From NCBI GenBank assembly GCA_933207985.1, contig OW240914.1, forward strand, positions 288,356,877 through 288,420,876: a stretch of 64,000 bases of DNA, in the 5' to 3' direction. This document shows positions 35,815-48,951 of this stretch, one piece after another. The stretch is from Pelobates cultripes. Its lineage: Eukaryota; Chordata; Amphibia; Anura; Pelobatidae. The stretch's first letter is position 1; every line of letters begins with the position of its first letter. The notes under the pieces were generated by a model. That model was not told the DNA's origin, ran no database searches, and saw nothing but the letters and a program-made list of their open reading frames with translations. Made by a program: the position numbers and the translations under genes.

Positions 35815-36086
35815 AAAATGTTCACAGATAGCTTCTCAGCTGATGGAGCAAATAACATTTGTTAAATTCAAGCTCCTCAAATCGCCATGTTTTTATTGAA
35901 CACACCATGTAAACATTCACAGTGCAGGTGGAAAAAGCATAAAGCACTATACGTTTCACAAATAAGAACATTGTAAGTACTAATAATATAACAATTCATA
36001 ACGTGGAAAAGTTAAAATGCTCACAGATAGCTTCTCAGCTGATGGAGCAAATAACATTTGTTAAATTCAAGCTCCTCAAATCGCGT
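35815..36086. repeat. 72-bp tandem duplication flanking a 127-bp copied insert
   Basis: The block with TCACAGATAGCTTCTCAGCT to CTCCTCAAATCGC occurs at 35815-35885 and again at 36014-36086. Between them, 35886-36012 is a near-perfect copy of 36632-36759, which is internal sequence of a Tc1-like fragment. Confidence 0.8.
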
Positions 36087-36482
36087 TACCCTGCTCTTGG
36101 GTTTCATACTAGAGGCATCATAAATTGCTATCTGAGATCCAGCTGGCAACTCAACCCTCCCTTAAAAGCAGTTTCTAAATGTATAAATATTTTCTAAAAT
36201 AAATAAATAAAGGAAAACTCCTGCAACCATAACTGGAATGATGTTATGGTGCCACGAGGTCCTTGAGCTTACCTTCGGAGGTTAAACTGTTAATGAATGG
36301 TTTAATCCTAAACTCTGTATAGCTCTGTCCCCTTCACATCTATTTGAGTCTGTGACTTCAAACAGCCTAAAACTGTTCTCAATTAATTTGCTGACAGTGT
36401 CAGTAGCTCCCCATTCACAAATAAATAATATCATTTTTATAATAATTTTATATAATTGCTATGCTTGGATTAATACATATAT

Positions 36483-36760
36483 ACAGTTGCAAGAAAAAGT
36501 ATGTGAACCCTTTGGAATGATATGGATTTCTGCACAAATTGGCCATAAAATGTGATCTGATCATCACCTAAGTCACAACAATAGACAATCACAGTCTGCT
36601 TAAACTAATAACACACAAAGAATGAAATGTTGCCATGTTTTTATTGAACACACCATGTAAACATTCACAGTGCAGGTGGAAAAAGCATAACACACTATAC
36701 GTTTCACAAATAAGAACATTGTAAGTACTAATAATATAACAATTCATAACGTGGAAAAGT
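36483..36760 (+). mobile_element. Tc1-like transposon, truncated left end
   Basis: It starts CAGTTGCAAGAAAAAGTATG and continues TGAACCCTTTGGAAT, a known type of Tc1 terminal inverted repeat in fishes and frogs. The element stops near 36760 without transposase. Confidence 0.6.
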
Positions 36761-36989
36761 TATATGCTATCAGTTTAATTTAGCACTCGACACTTGCCCT
36801 GGAAGTTTCACTATTTATTAGCAATATTGTGCACCTTATTTTTCATATGATATTGCTTCCAGCTGTTCACTCTCTAGTTTCCCCTTCCTAGCTAACCACA
36901 GTATGGACACCTCCTTGGAAGTAAAGCTTAAGTTAAACCTTTACCTGCTACACATGGGTGAGTGGTGTAGGAGGTAGTCCACCTCTGTG

Positions 36990-38109
36990 CAGTGGCGGAT
37001 CCAGAAGCTAATCTTGGGAGGGGCACTGGCAGACCATTTTAAGAAACAATCCAGGCATAATAACCACTACAGCTCTCTGTAGTGGTTTTGGTGCCAGGAG
37101 TTGCTGTGGCACCCTCCCAGAGTAAGTAGTCAAACTGTTTAAAAAAACTTACCTAGGGTCTGCCGAGATAGGGGCTGTAGTGTGTATGTGTGTGAGGGGT
37201 GCAGTGTGTGTGAGGGTCGCAGTATGTGTATGGAGGGGTAGTGCATGTGTGAGAGGGGTGCAGTGTATGTATGGGGTAGCAATTTGTATATTATGTTTGT
37301 GTGTAAATGGTGCAGTGTGTGTATTGGGAGCAGTGTGTTTGTGTGTGAGTGGCGCAGTGTGTGTATAGGGGCTGTGTGTGTATTGGGGCTATGTGTGTTT
37401 ATGGGGGGCAGTGTGTGTATTGGGAGCTATGTGTGTTATGGGGGGGCAGTGTGTTTATGGGGGGCTGTGTGTGTAAGGGGGGCTGTGTGTGTAAGGGGAG
37501 TGCTGTGTGTGTGTAATAGGGGGCTGTATGTGTAAGAGGGGCTGTGTGTGTAAGGGGGGCTGTCTATTTGTGTATGATGCAGTGTCTAAGGGGTTATAGT
37601 TTGTGTGAGGGGATGGGGCAGATTAAAGATATATATTTTTTAAATTATTAAATAATTACAAAAAATATAGTTAATGTCCCCCCTCCCTTCTTACCTTTGC
37701 TGAGGGAGGGGGAGACATTGATTTCTTTCCAGTCCCTGGTGGTTCTAGTGGGAGAGTGAACTCTAACTTCTCAGCTCAGGCTAGATTTCACTCTTGTGAG
37801 AATGGAGCATTGCCATGGAAACCGCGGCAACGCTCCATGATTGCGAGAGGATAACCCGGTGGAGCAGGGTAAGAGCTCCCCCGGGTTCTCTCTCTCTCCC
37901 TCCCTCCCCTACTGGCCATCCAGCAATGTGCCTCTAGGCCGGGGATAACTGATCTCCCCTCCGGTCCTTGATTGCAAACAGCAGGGCTGGCGCTTGGATA
38001 GCGCCAGCCCTGCATGGGCCGGCAGAGGAGAGCCTCGGACTCACTATTTTCTCAGGGGGGTGGGGGGTGTGGGGCAATTGTTCCGTTGCCTCCACCAGAT
38101 CAGCCAATG
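36990..38109 (+). mobile_element. hAT-type DNA transposon with internal minisatellite
   Basis: The left end is CAGTGGCGGATCCAG. The right end, inverted, is CATTGGCTGATC. A perfect 8-bp duplication CCTCTGTG flanks it (36982-36989 and 38110-38117). Inside, 37170-37570 is a GTGTGTAT(G)GGGGCAGT minisatellite, the inverse of the array at 17713-18640. The 3' part is GC-rich. It has no transposase and ends 632 bp before the TATA box of the micro-exon gene. Confidence 0.75.
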
Positions 38110-38741
38110 CCTCTGTGTCAATTGAGTTCTAGTTTGGGATGTGATTAAGAGCTGAAACGATTTACATTAAATATGCTTATTTCATATCATAACTAAATTA
38201 ACAGAATTGGAATCATAAAAATATCTGAAATAGTGTGGTATGCCTCAGCGAATAGCAAACAAATAGATTTCTTTAGGCTTCACCAGTTGAATTTGCCAAT
38301 TTTGCCCACAATGAATCAAACTGTAGGCCAAAACAGCAAAACTCAAAACATAGATGACTTGGAGATTTTTTTTACAATTTGACTTTTTTTTGTTTAATTT
38401 TAAATTCACGTTGAATTACTTGCAACTGCTTACTATCGTTTTTACTCGTAGCATAGACATTGTGCTAAATATAAATAGAAGCATGCCCCTCTACTTCCCT
38501 GCACACTGGCCTCGCTTGCCTATATTTTACTGTGTTCAGTTTCTCAATAAGACTACAGAATACCTTAATTAAGTAATGTTTACATTGAGTCTGTGATGCG
38601 GATACACAATGTTTTCTTCATGGCTGCTATTTAAATAATACGTATACATTTTTTTGACATTAGAGAGGTTTGTGGTTTGGATGGAATACAAAAAATGTGC
38701 TCCTATGTTTAATATCTGATGATGTAATTGTATCTGAACAA

Positions 38742-38750
38742 TATAAAAAG
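38742..38750 (+). promoter_or_regulatory. TATA box of the micro-exon gene
   Basis: TATAAAAAG lies 90 bp before the ATG at 38832. Transcription would begin near 38770-38775, leaving a 5' untranslated region of about 60 bases. The distance and the strong match fit a tissue-restricted secreted-protein gene. No other upstream site was identified. Confidence 0.6.
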
Positions 38751-38831
38751 AAGCAGACTTGCAAGGTGTTTATGATGCTCTAATAGTCATAGACTCTGAG
38801 GCAGTTGCAGACTTTGAAAACTCTTAACACA

Positions 38832-38898
38832 ATGAAAATATTATTGACTGTCTTCTTATGTGGGCTTGCCCTCTGCTATGCTGAAGATGATAAACTAG
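38832..38898 (+). CDS. Exon 1: signal peptide
   Basis: This exon has 22 codons plus one base and ends at the donor G|GTTTGT. It encodes a lysine, a hydrophobic core and the likely cleavage site CYA|EDD. The ATG is the first in the predicted transcript and begins the only signal-peptide-like reading here. Confidence 0.8.
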
Positions 38899-41800
38899 GT
38901 TTGTAACTTGTTAAGTATTTATGATAAATTATTAATGTTCCAGTTAATTTTATTTGTATTTGAAATGAATGCTTATTTTATGTGCAATATATATGTATAT
39001 AATCTTACTTCCTTATTTTTTTTTTTCTATACAGTGGCCTGTTTGGCAAAAGCATTTCAGGTAACAATATTATAAAATGTTTAAAACGTTTGCTTGTCTA
39101 GTTAAAACATATCACAAATAGATTTGCAAATGTTGTCAATTATTTTCCTTCTTATATATAAAACTGTTATATATTTGCTGTCAATCTGTCAATGTGTATC
39201 TTAATTCATTTGTAAAAATAATGTAATATTTACACATTTTAAAGATTTCAATAGAGGTTGGTATCATGGAAACAATTGTTTGAATTGATCCCTTTTACAA
39301 TATTATTTTCTGTTTTCAGTTCAGATGGCATAACCATGATCAGTTGAAGCCTAGTGAGAACAGTAATGTTTATTTCCCAAAAATACCTACAGCTGAATTA
39401 AATCTATCTTTCCCTTTATAGAATATATATTTGTCAAATATTGTTGCCACATGTAAAGGTTTCATATGTGCTAGTGATTACATTTGTTTTAAAATAGACA
39501 AAAGTATAAAATAAGTTCAGATGATATGTCACCCACAAATAATGATTGTTTTGTGCCAAACTTATATTCAGGGATGGGCAGTGTCAAGGAAATCCTGACT
39601 TCTGTATGATTTACGGTTCCAGATTAGCATGCTTAGGTTACTGGTCCAGAGAAATCATTTAACACACAGACAGCAAGTCTGTATAAAGATGATTCTGAGT
39701 CTTATTGGGAGAGCGAAGTTTTTTATGCAGTTCAGACAAACAAACGTCAAAATAGAATTTCTAACTAGTTTCATATAGTATTCCTGTGATCACATAATCT
39801 TCTGAGCGTTATCTCTTGGCAGGGTTCCCAAGTTTCTGCGGGAACAACTCCTGCAACATGCATTATTTTGGCCAAATTTGATATCTGCTGCATATACATA
39901 ATAACTAAAACTAGCATAGTGAGACAAGATGCAGGGACATAGTGAGACAAGATGCAGAGACATAGTGAGACAAGATGGAGGGACATAGACTCCTATCCTT
40001 CACAGGAGAAGATTGACTCCATCTGTTATTGAACACTCTTGAAGCTTTTTCTGGAGAGCTACTCTTTAACCAACCTGGACACTCCTGACACTTAGTGACA
40101 CTCACTCTTCCATAATTGAGATTTGTTACAAAGAGTATCACAAAGGCATTTATGCTAATTCACATCCTACAGCATTGTACATTAAACATATCAAACTTGT
40201 AAGGAAATACTACTAACAGCAAATTAGTAAATGAATCTTATAACTCTATTTTGGGATACAATTAACAAATACTAGCATTCTTAATAGCTGTAATAAAACA
40301 GACTAACTAATTGTAAATATTTTCCACTTTTCAATATTACAATATGTGTTTTGAAATTGGCACTTTAACACAATATAAACAAATATTCAGCACTACAAAA
40401 CGATCATATATGTAACTTGTGACTTATCAACTAAATCTTTTTATAATCTTCAACTATCGCGACTCTCATGAGATGTTTTACTAAACAAGTTTTAAATTGA
40501 CAATACTAATAAGTTGTGTTAAAATGAAAAACCTCTACAAATTATCATTCATGTAAACTTAAGACTTGTGAAATAAATTTATTCATGATTTTTCTATCTT
40601 TTTTTTTAAAGAAATCACCGCCTATTGCTACTTCTTCGATTGATCTTTTTTGTCACTATGGAGAAAGTGTAAGAAATTATGTTTCTGTAAAAATTATTCC
40701 TAATAGGAATGCACCATAAAATAAATTTTCAAATATTGAATAAAGAGTTACTCAAGCTCTATGACTACTTCAGGGATTTGAGGTGGTCATGGTGTTTGGA
40801 GTCTGTATACCCAGCCTTTTGCTTTGATGCACATATGGAGTTTTGTAGGAATAATTGTGGGACAACAGATTAAAAATAATATTCTGTGAAAATCATGAAA
40901 CATTAAAATCTTGTTGTGATCTGGACTTTGAGTCCTTCACCATGAGATGGAAGCCCTTCATTGTTTGAATAGCACACACTAGATTTTATAGCTCGGAAGA
41001 ATCAACAAATCTATTTGTTTGCTGTCTTAGTTAAAGTGGTTAGACCATGGTCTAATAATGATCCCATTTTCTTAATTGTTAATTGTGAGCTGTAGTGTGT
41101 GTAATACTCACAGTACAGGTCACAATAATATTCACATTTTCTGGCATAACATGTATGACACTTTAACTCCTTTGCTTCCAGAGGTGTAACTCCACCTCTG
41201 CAACATTATTAGGGCATCTTCATCCAGACCTAGAAAAAAAGTCCGAGGCAAACTAAAGTCAATTCTGTGCGCATTCATTTGTTGAGTGGTCAGCTGACAC
41301 TTGTGATGACAAAATATATGAATAATCCATTTGTTGTGTAGAGAATTTATTATCCAAATGTTGCATCTTTGAGAACATATGATCCCTGTCCTCCTCAAGA
41401 TGTCTTACTGTGTGGTAAATATTGGGAATCTCCATACTTAAGGCCTGGAATTTGTTCTGAAAAGAAGCAGCAATATAGCCATCATTGATTCAATGTTGAT
41501 TTATGATGAAAAGTTATGCAGCATTTCTCGAGAGCCAAAGTGCTGGAGTATGAAAATTGTTTTAACATAGGCCTCAATTTAATATTGTTGGATATGCTTT
41601 CTAAGCGACAATATTTTTGGATAAACTTTTGAAATTGTTATGTAATATGCTGATATTGTTTGATATTTTAAAAATAGTTTTAAGCGTATAGCATGTAAAA
41701 AAATAAAACAATTCATTGGGGGAATTATCCAATAATAGTAAATCGAGGTTATAGGCTGGCTGTGTTGAGGAAGGCTTTGGATAGAGGGCATAAATGCCGT

Positions 41801-44800
41801 GTTGTCCTTCTAGCTCAGCAGTCTTCAAGCAATTGCAAAAATATTTAGTCAAGTCACCCAATTTTCTCCCAAGGCCTGAGTCAGGTGGGTCCAGGGAGGC
41901 TCGAGATTTCTTCCTATTGTCCATAAAAGCAACTGGTGCATCAATTGCACTGGACTTTCTCAGTAAGTTGGGAGCTATCTGAAAACTGGTCTACTTACAT
42001 AAAAACACCAATGTAAATTTTACTGTGTATAAAGTGAATGGTGGTTAAAAATTAAAAAAAAAAAAAAGTAGCTTTATCTTATCTGCAAGAATATATATCC
42101 TATAAATACAGGACTGCATAAAGGATTATTAAAAAAAGTATTTCTGACCAATACCAATTTGAATGACATATACTGTATTCAGTGTTTTAAAGTTAGTTTA
42201 CTAAACCATTTATGTGGTTCTACAGCCTGAAAAGGATCGGGAGTTACTTAATGGTATCAATGATGCTTGGAAACCAGTTGCGGTAAGAAGACAGTTTTTT
42301 CAATAAATATGTGTTAACATTTCAAGAAAATCACATAAATGTTCAGTTTTATTATAAAACTAAACTGCTGATTATAGAAAGTTTCCATTTGATTCCATTT
42401 AAATCCTGTTTTCGGTGTGATTTTGGATATGTAATATATAGGGTTATTTACTAATTTGAGACTTCAAAGTGAATTCAGAGTGCCTTTGAAATTTAAGGCC
42501 AGAGTAGTCAAACTGAAAGGATAGCTGACATTTATAAATGATAACACTAACTTTGCAATGTGTGTATGCATTTAAATGTTTTCTGTTTGAACTGATTTTA
42601 ACTTACATAACCTTATATATTATACTTGTGCTGCTTAGAAAGAAGGTATCTGTAACATAATTATAGCTGGGAAGTTTTTTAAATTCTGCAAAGCAAGTAC
42701 TAGAATTGTCGATGTGTTGTGCACCAAGATCTAACTGTAGTAAGATTAATATTTTATTCTATAGCTCTAATGTACTAAAACTTAGTTTGATCTTCAGAGA
42801 CTTAATGGAAATTGTTTTCAGGGCAAAAACATGTGCTGTTCTGGGACAAAGAGTTAAACAACCACTTTAAAACAATATTTAGAACTTTACACTTAAAATA
42901 ACATGTACTATGCTTTAATAAATGTCCTCCATAGCATGAAAGCACTTCCCATGAGTCAAAACACTTACTAGACATTATGCTATGTTAGGTTTGTATTATA
43001 TGATTGTGAAAAAATGAGTCTAATGTTTGAAATAGTTTACCATGGATTGAGTCTCACTGAAAATATATTTAACAAATACACAAACCCATTTATCACTCAA
43101 ACATTTTAAATTTTCTTCAAACATTTTAAATTTTCAAGTTGAGCTAAAATTACCAAATTACATTCTATTCTATATTCTCCTTACAGGGGGAGCTTGGTTG
43201 TGGAATTAATTCAATTGCAAATATAAATGCGGTAAGTATATAGACTATACATACACAAATCATTACATATCAAGGATGTTGAGATTTGTTTTCCCCTAAG
43301 TGCTAACAATGTACATATATATATTTTGATTAACTAAGTTGTTTCAGTTATGCAGATATATAGTTAAGCTAAAGGTTTTCTACTATTTGATTAACTGCTC
43401 TAGGAACTACCATACCAATGCACATTACACATGGCCCATTAAAATCAATCATTAAAATGTGATTTCTAAATTAATTATAATAGAAACAACCTCCAACTTT
43501 AACTCATTTAAAAAAATGGCTCTTCCTAATTTTGGTCTTCAACTCTTTAGTAGATAGATTCCTAATTTGGTCCCTTTATGAGGAACTGTCATTGTGAAAA
43601 TACTTTTTTAGGGAGCTATGTACTAAACGTAACAGCTCCCTAATTTAGTTCTCCTTTTAAGGATTGTCGTGTTTAAGAGTACCAAATTAGACAGCTGTTA
43701 TGTAGATAGTTACCAAACACAACAGCTCCCTAATTCTTTCTTTATGTATAAGTTTAAAAATACATAATTATGTGAGGGGGTAGTGGGAGATCTACTCTAA
43801 AGAGCACTCTTATCAATATATCCCTTACAGCTTAGTGTAGTGCAATGCTGATTAGAGTGTCTGGTTATTGTAGTAGTGCAGTCTGGGATCAGGATGGTGA
43901 TAATTGGCTGAGAGTGCGAGTAGGAGTGTCCAGGTTGGATGGACTTCACGTTGATAATGCAAAAGTGTAGAGTGCTTTTCCACTACAGCTTAGGAGGGAA
44001 AGTCTCCATGGTTTGACATAGAACTGTACTGGTTATGTTGTTTACAGTGTCCCTTTAATAATATGATTTGTAACACATTTTATGTTAACAAGCTACATAA
44101 ATGTAATAAAGTTGGCTTTTATTAAAAACAAAAACAAAAACAAAAAAAAACTTTAGTATTCAGCCTAAATATTATTTTAGGATTCAACTCTTAAAGAAGT
44201 TACTGAAGAGGCTGTACGTGTTGTTGGGCTAGTGCTCAAGGCTTTGGTAAGTATACTATTACTATAATACTACTGTAATTCCTTTGTTGCAAGTGAAAAT
44301 GATTACTAATTATTGTGGGGTATTGTGGTTGTGGGGTAATTAGGGCATAACCCAACACAGAACTCAATAAGAAGATTAGTACAAACTAGTGAAAAACAAG
44401 CCAATACCAATCCTATTACCCTTATTAAAGTATTAGTCCAACATTGGAATGAGAAAACGTTAACCTAGACTATTTCCAAGCTGATCATTCTGACTATCTA
44501 TATAGGATCCATCTGCTTATCCAATTTTATTTATTTTCTATTTTTTCATGTCATCTCATTTTTCTGGCAATGTTTTTTGTGTGTTTTTGTATCATCCTTA
44601 TAGGGATTTTATTACGTTTTAATTATAAATTTTTAAGGTTTTCTCATTCCAGTGTTGGACTAGTACTTTAATAGGGGTAATAGGATTGGTATTGGGCTTG
44701 TTTTGCACTAGTCTGTACTAATCCTCTTATTAATATATTTTTTGAATGGCAAATAGAATTATGCACAATGGGACAGTTTGGTTTTGCTGAATTATTTTAC

Positions 44801-45224
44801 CAGAAACAGAGATTTTGCTTAGGATTTTTGGTGTGATGGTTAACTTCACGTAATGGTTCATTTCAGCATATTTTTGTCCTTGAAAAAATATTCTAGGAAA
44901 ACAAAAAGGTGCACAAATATACAGTATCTCACAAAAGTGAGTACACCCCTCACATTATTGTAAATATTTGATTATATATTTTCATGTGACACCACTGAAG
45001 AAATGACACTGTCCTACAATGTAAACTAGTAAGCGTACAGTCTGTATGACAGTGTAAATTTGCTGTCCCCTCAAAATAACTTAACACATAGCCATTAATG
45101 TCTAAACCGTTGGCAACAAAAGTGAGTACTTAAATATATTTAGTAGTACACTGTACATTTTCCTGCCACGTGCTTCACAGATCATGTGAGAAAAAGTAAA
45201 CAATAGAGTGAAAAAGAGAAGCAG

Positions 45225-45264
<40 letters not shown>

Positions 45265-48200
45265 AATTTTTAAAGGGACGCTATAGTCACCAGAAGAACT
45301 ACAGCTTAACCCCTTAAGGACACAACTTTTGGAATAAAAGGGAATCTTGATGGAATATTTCTGTCATGTGTCCTTAAGGGGTTAATGTAGTTGTTCTGGT
45401 ATGTATAATAGCTCCCTTCAGGCATTTTCATGTAAACACTGCCTTTTCAGAGAAAAGGCAGTGTTTACATTGATCCTATGGACACTTCCAAGTGGCCACT
45501 CCTAGATGGCCACTGGAGGGGCTTCCTGACTCAAGACTGCACAGTAATCAGCCCTGCCGTTCAGCATCCCCACGCTCTGCATGGAAACGCTGAATTTTCC
45601 TCATAGAGATGCATTGATTCAATGCATCTCTATGAGGAGGTGCGGATTGGCCAAAACTTGGTTGGCCCCGTCCCCTTGCCGGTTTTAGACATTTCAATGC
45701 TTTCCCCATGGAATTCAAGGGGGCGGGGCCAGTGCCGGTGGACCCATGGAGAAAAAGATAAGGTGAGTTTTAACCCATTCTGAGGTGTCTAAGGGGGGGC
45801 AAGCCACCTAAATGGTGGGTTTTCACTGTAGGGTCAGTAATACATGTTTGTGTTCCTGACCCTATAGTGATCCTTTAATATATATATATATATACATATA
45901 TGATATGTAAATACAGATTTTCTTACTGTTCCACTTTTTTCCCTCCATTGGTCAAACCCCGTTTGATCTGTGAATAAAACAACAGTTAGTTGCTGTCCCG
46001 TAGCCATCAATCATCTTTTTTCCGTCAATCATTATTATTAATTATTTTTCCGCCATGGTTGGAATTCAGAGTAACAACTCAAATTTACATCTCTGCCCAT
46101 CATGCTAGTTGTTTGGTAAGTTATAAGTCTGCATGGTGTTTCAGAGATACGGAATTCAACTGCATAGCATAAGTCTAACAATAAGTCAAAAGCAAAAATA
46201 AATGCAATGTATTCTTTCAAATCCAAATATTTGTTGTACTTGGTAATTGCTATCTATTGTAAGTTCTTTACTTCATATTTTGCAGGAACAAGTGGGAATT
46301 TCGAGAACTGTTCTAGATCCGTTATGTACACTTGTAAGTTGTTAATGTTTCCTTAATGTTAGTGTTAAAGTTAATGTTAATATTCCCATCCTACTTTTAA
46401 AGACAGATAACTTACTCTTTTATGATAGTGTATGCTAAGTGTTGACTTTTGTGAGTTTTAAAACCACAGAAAATATGTGTTTTTTTTTGCTACTTTGCTT
46501 TTTTTGTCATAATTTTCAAGATACATTGCAACTCACAAGTTTAAAACGTTTATTGGGGAAAAAAAAAAACATAGTATGAGAAATACCCCTGTTTAGAGAT
46601 GTAAAATTTCTTTACATTTAGAAAGCCATTAGAAAAAACACTTCTATAAATTGAAAGTAATTTTGTTAGATAGGGAACATAATCTGCAGTGTGTATAAAA
46701 GTATTATGTCTGAAATAAAAAGTACAGCTTATTCAGTAAACAATAAATTAAATTTGCATTATAAAACTATTTTTGATTTTCTTGATTAGACAGGGCTCTA
46801 TTCACATGCAGAATTAATTGTCTTGATTTACCTATTATACAATGCAGCAGAATATGTTATTGTTATATACATAATTGTAACTGTTACAAATAAAATTACA
46901 GTGTCTGGCTGTGTTAAAATCACATGAATCATAAGGTCCCTCTGATGCCAGTACACAAGTACATGCCCTTCCCCCTCCATAAAAAACCAGGAAAAAACTA
47001 TGAACATAATACAAAAACTAAGAACATTTTGTCTCCTCTAACCCTCCTTCTAATTTATAGTATCAAACAAAGAGAGCACTCTTTAATTAAAGAGACCATA
47101 CAGACACCTAGTGCACATAAGCTTGCTGATTTGCTTTAGGATTGTGCCCTGTTTTATTAAAGTGCCTGTTTCATCAAAAGGCACGTTAATAAAACAGGAT
47201 GAGAATGACCCACTGACGCCCCACTGACTATAAAACTGACACCCATGAGGGCTTTCTCTGGGTATGAAACAACTGTAGTTCAAGCAGCCATCACGTCTTT
47301 GTCTATAGCTAATAACTCCATAGCTCCTATTCAGATACATGCACAAATACAGCCCCATCCTATCATACCCAAACTACTCCTTTCCTTCCATCCAACCACA
47401 TACCCTAAACTAGTGGCATTCACCCATACAGTCACAAAACACCAAACTGCTTGAATATAAGTATATATGAAGTGAAGGGGGTGTATTTTGGAAGCTGGCC
47501 TTAGGCGAAACTCAAACATGAGGCCCCCACTAACAACCAAAGTGAAAATAAATAGGGGTTGCATTGTGTGTATAAGTCAAACATACTTTTTATCCCGGAT
47601 TTATTCCTAGGTGGTCCTGTGGATTCCTATCTGGTCTGCAGCTCCGTTGGGCTCAGAGCTGCAGACCAGGTGGTGCGGATCTCCAGAAATATAAGAGCGT
47701 TCTGTGGTAACCTGTAGCAATGCTCTGATTTGCTGGAGATGGCGAGACACCTCAGTCTGCAGCTCTGCACCAGGAGGAGCTGCAGACCGGAGGTTGTACA
47801 GGGTGCTTTCCACCCAGGGCAGACTGAATGGAGGGGCCGTCCACCTGTGGCATAATGGGCAAGCCGCCGGGCCCCCTCTTGTGTCGGGTCCTCGGTCACA
47901 GACTGAAGACGCAACATGTCAGTTTGCCCTAAGGTGATTTATGCGGCCGTGAGGCCCCAGTTTGCACGGGGCCTTAGGCGGCCGCCTCAATCGCCTAATT
48001 AGAGAGCCGCCTCTGAAGGTGATTACTACTTGGCCATAGATCTGCACATTGTTTTAATGTGCCCATAGGATCCTTGTCTGTATCTGCTGCATATTCCATC
48101 ACAGTCATGTGATTATCACCTCATCAGCACTACATATTGCAAAAGACATAGCAATAATAGAAATTAACAAATAGCTAATCAACTGTGGGTGATGTGCACA

Positions 48201-48913
48201 GGACCCTGTCAGTACCCAGCATCATACGTGAAACCTGCAACTAGCAATTTCCTAGAGCCCTGGAAGATTTTAATCTAAATACTTTTCTAATATACCTGAT
48301 TTCTTTAAAAAAAAACTGTGTATGTATGCATTATGCCTACATAAAGACATCATTGTTGATAATCTGGTGGGATTTTAAAAAAGGTGTATTTCCACAGGGC
48401 TATTTACTAAAATGAGAATTCAAAATGTTATCAAATTCACTGCAAAATTGGCTGTACAGAGGACCTAGGTCAGATATGGCAAACCCATGTCACGCATGCA
48501 CAGCTGGCATGCCGAGCTCTCTCTGTGGGCACGCAGCCATAAGTCGCTGGGGGAGAGGAGAGACCACTAAGGGGGAGTGGGGAGAGGAGTGACCACTTAT
48601 GGAGGGTGGAGGAGAGACCACTAAGAGAAGAGGGGAGGGGAGAGACCACAATGGAGGGGGCAGCTTTAAGGAGGGAGGGGACAGCTCTAATGGAGGGGAG
48701 GAGAGAGCACTAAGGGACAGAGGGGTAGGGAAGAACATTAAGGGACAGTGGGGCAGGGGAGAGAACTAAGGGACAGGAGGGGATGGGAGAGCACTAAGGA
48801 CAGGAGGGGAATGGAGAGCACTAAGTCAGTTTGTGTATCTCTGTGTGTCTGTGTATCTCTGTGAGTATGTGTATCTGTGAGTGTGTGTGTATCTGTGTGT
48901 GTGTGTGTGTATC

Positions 48914-48951
<38 letters not shown>

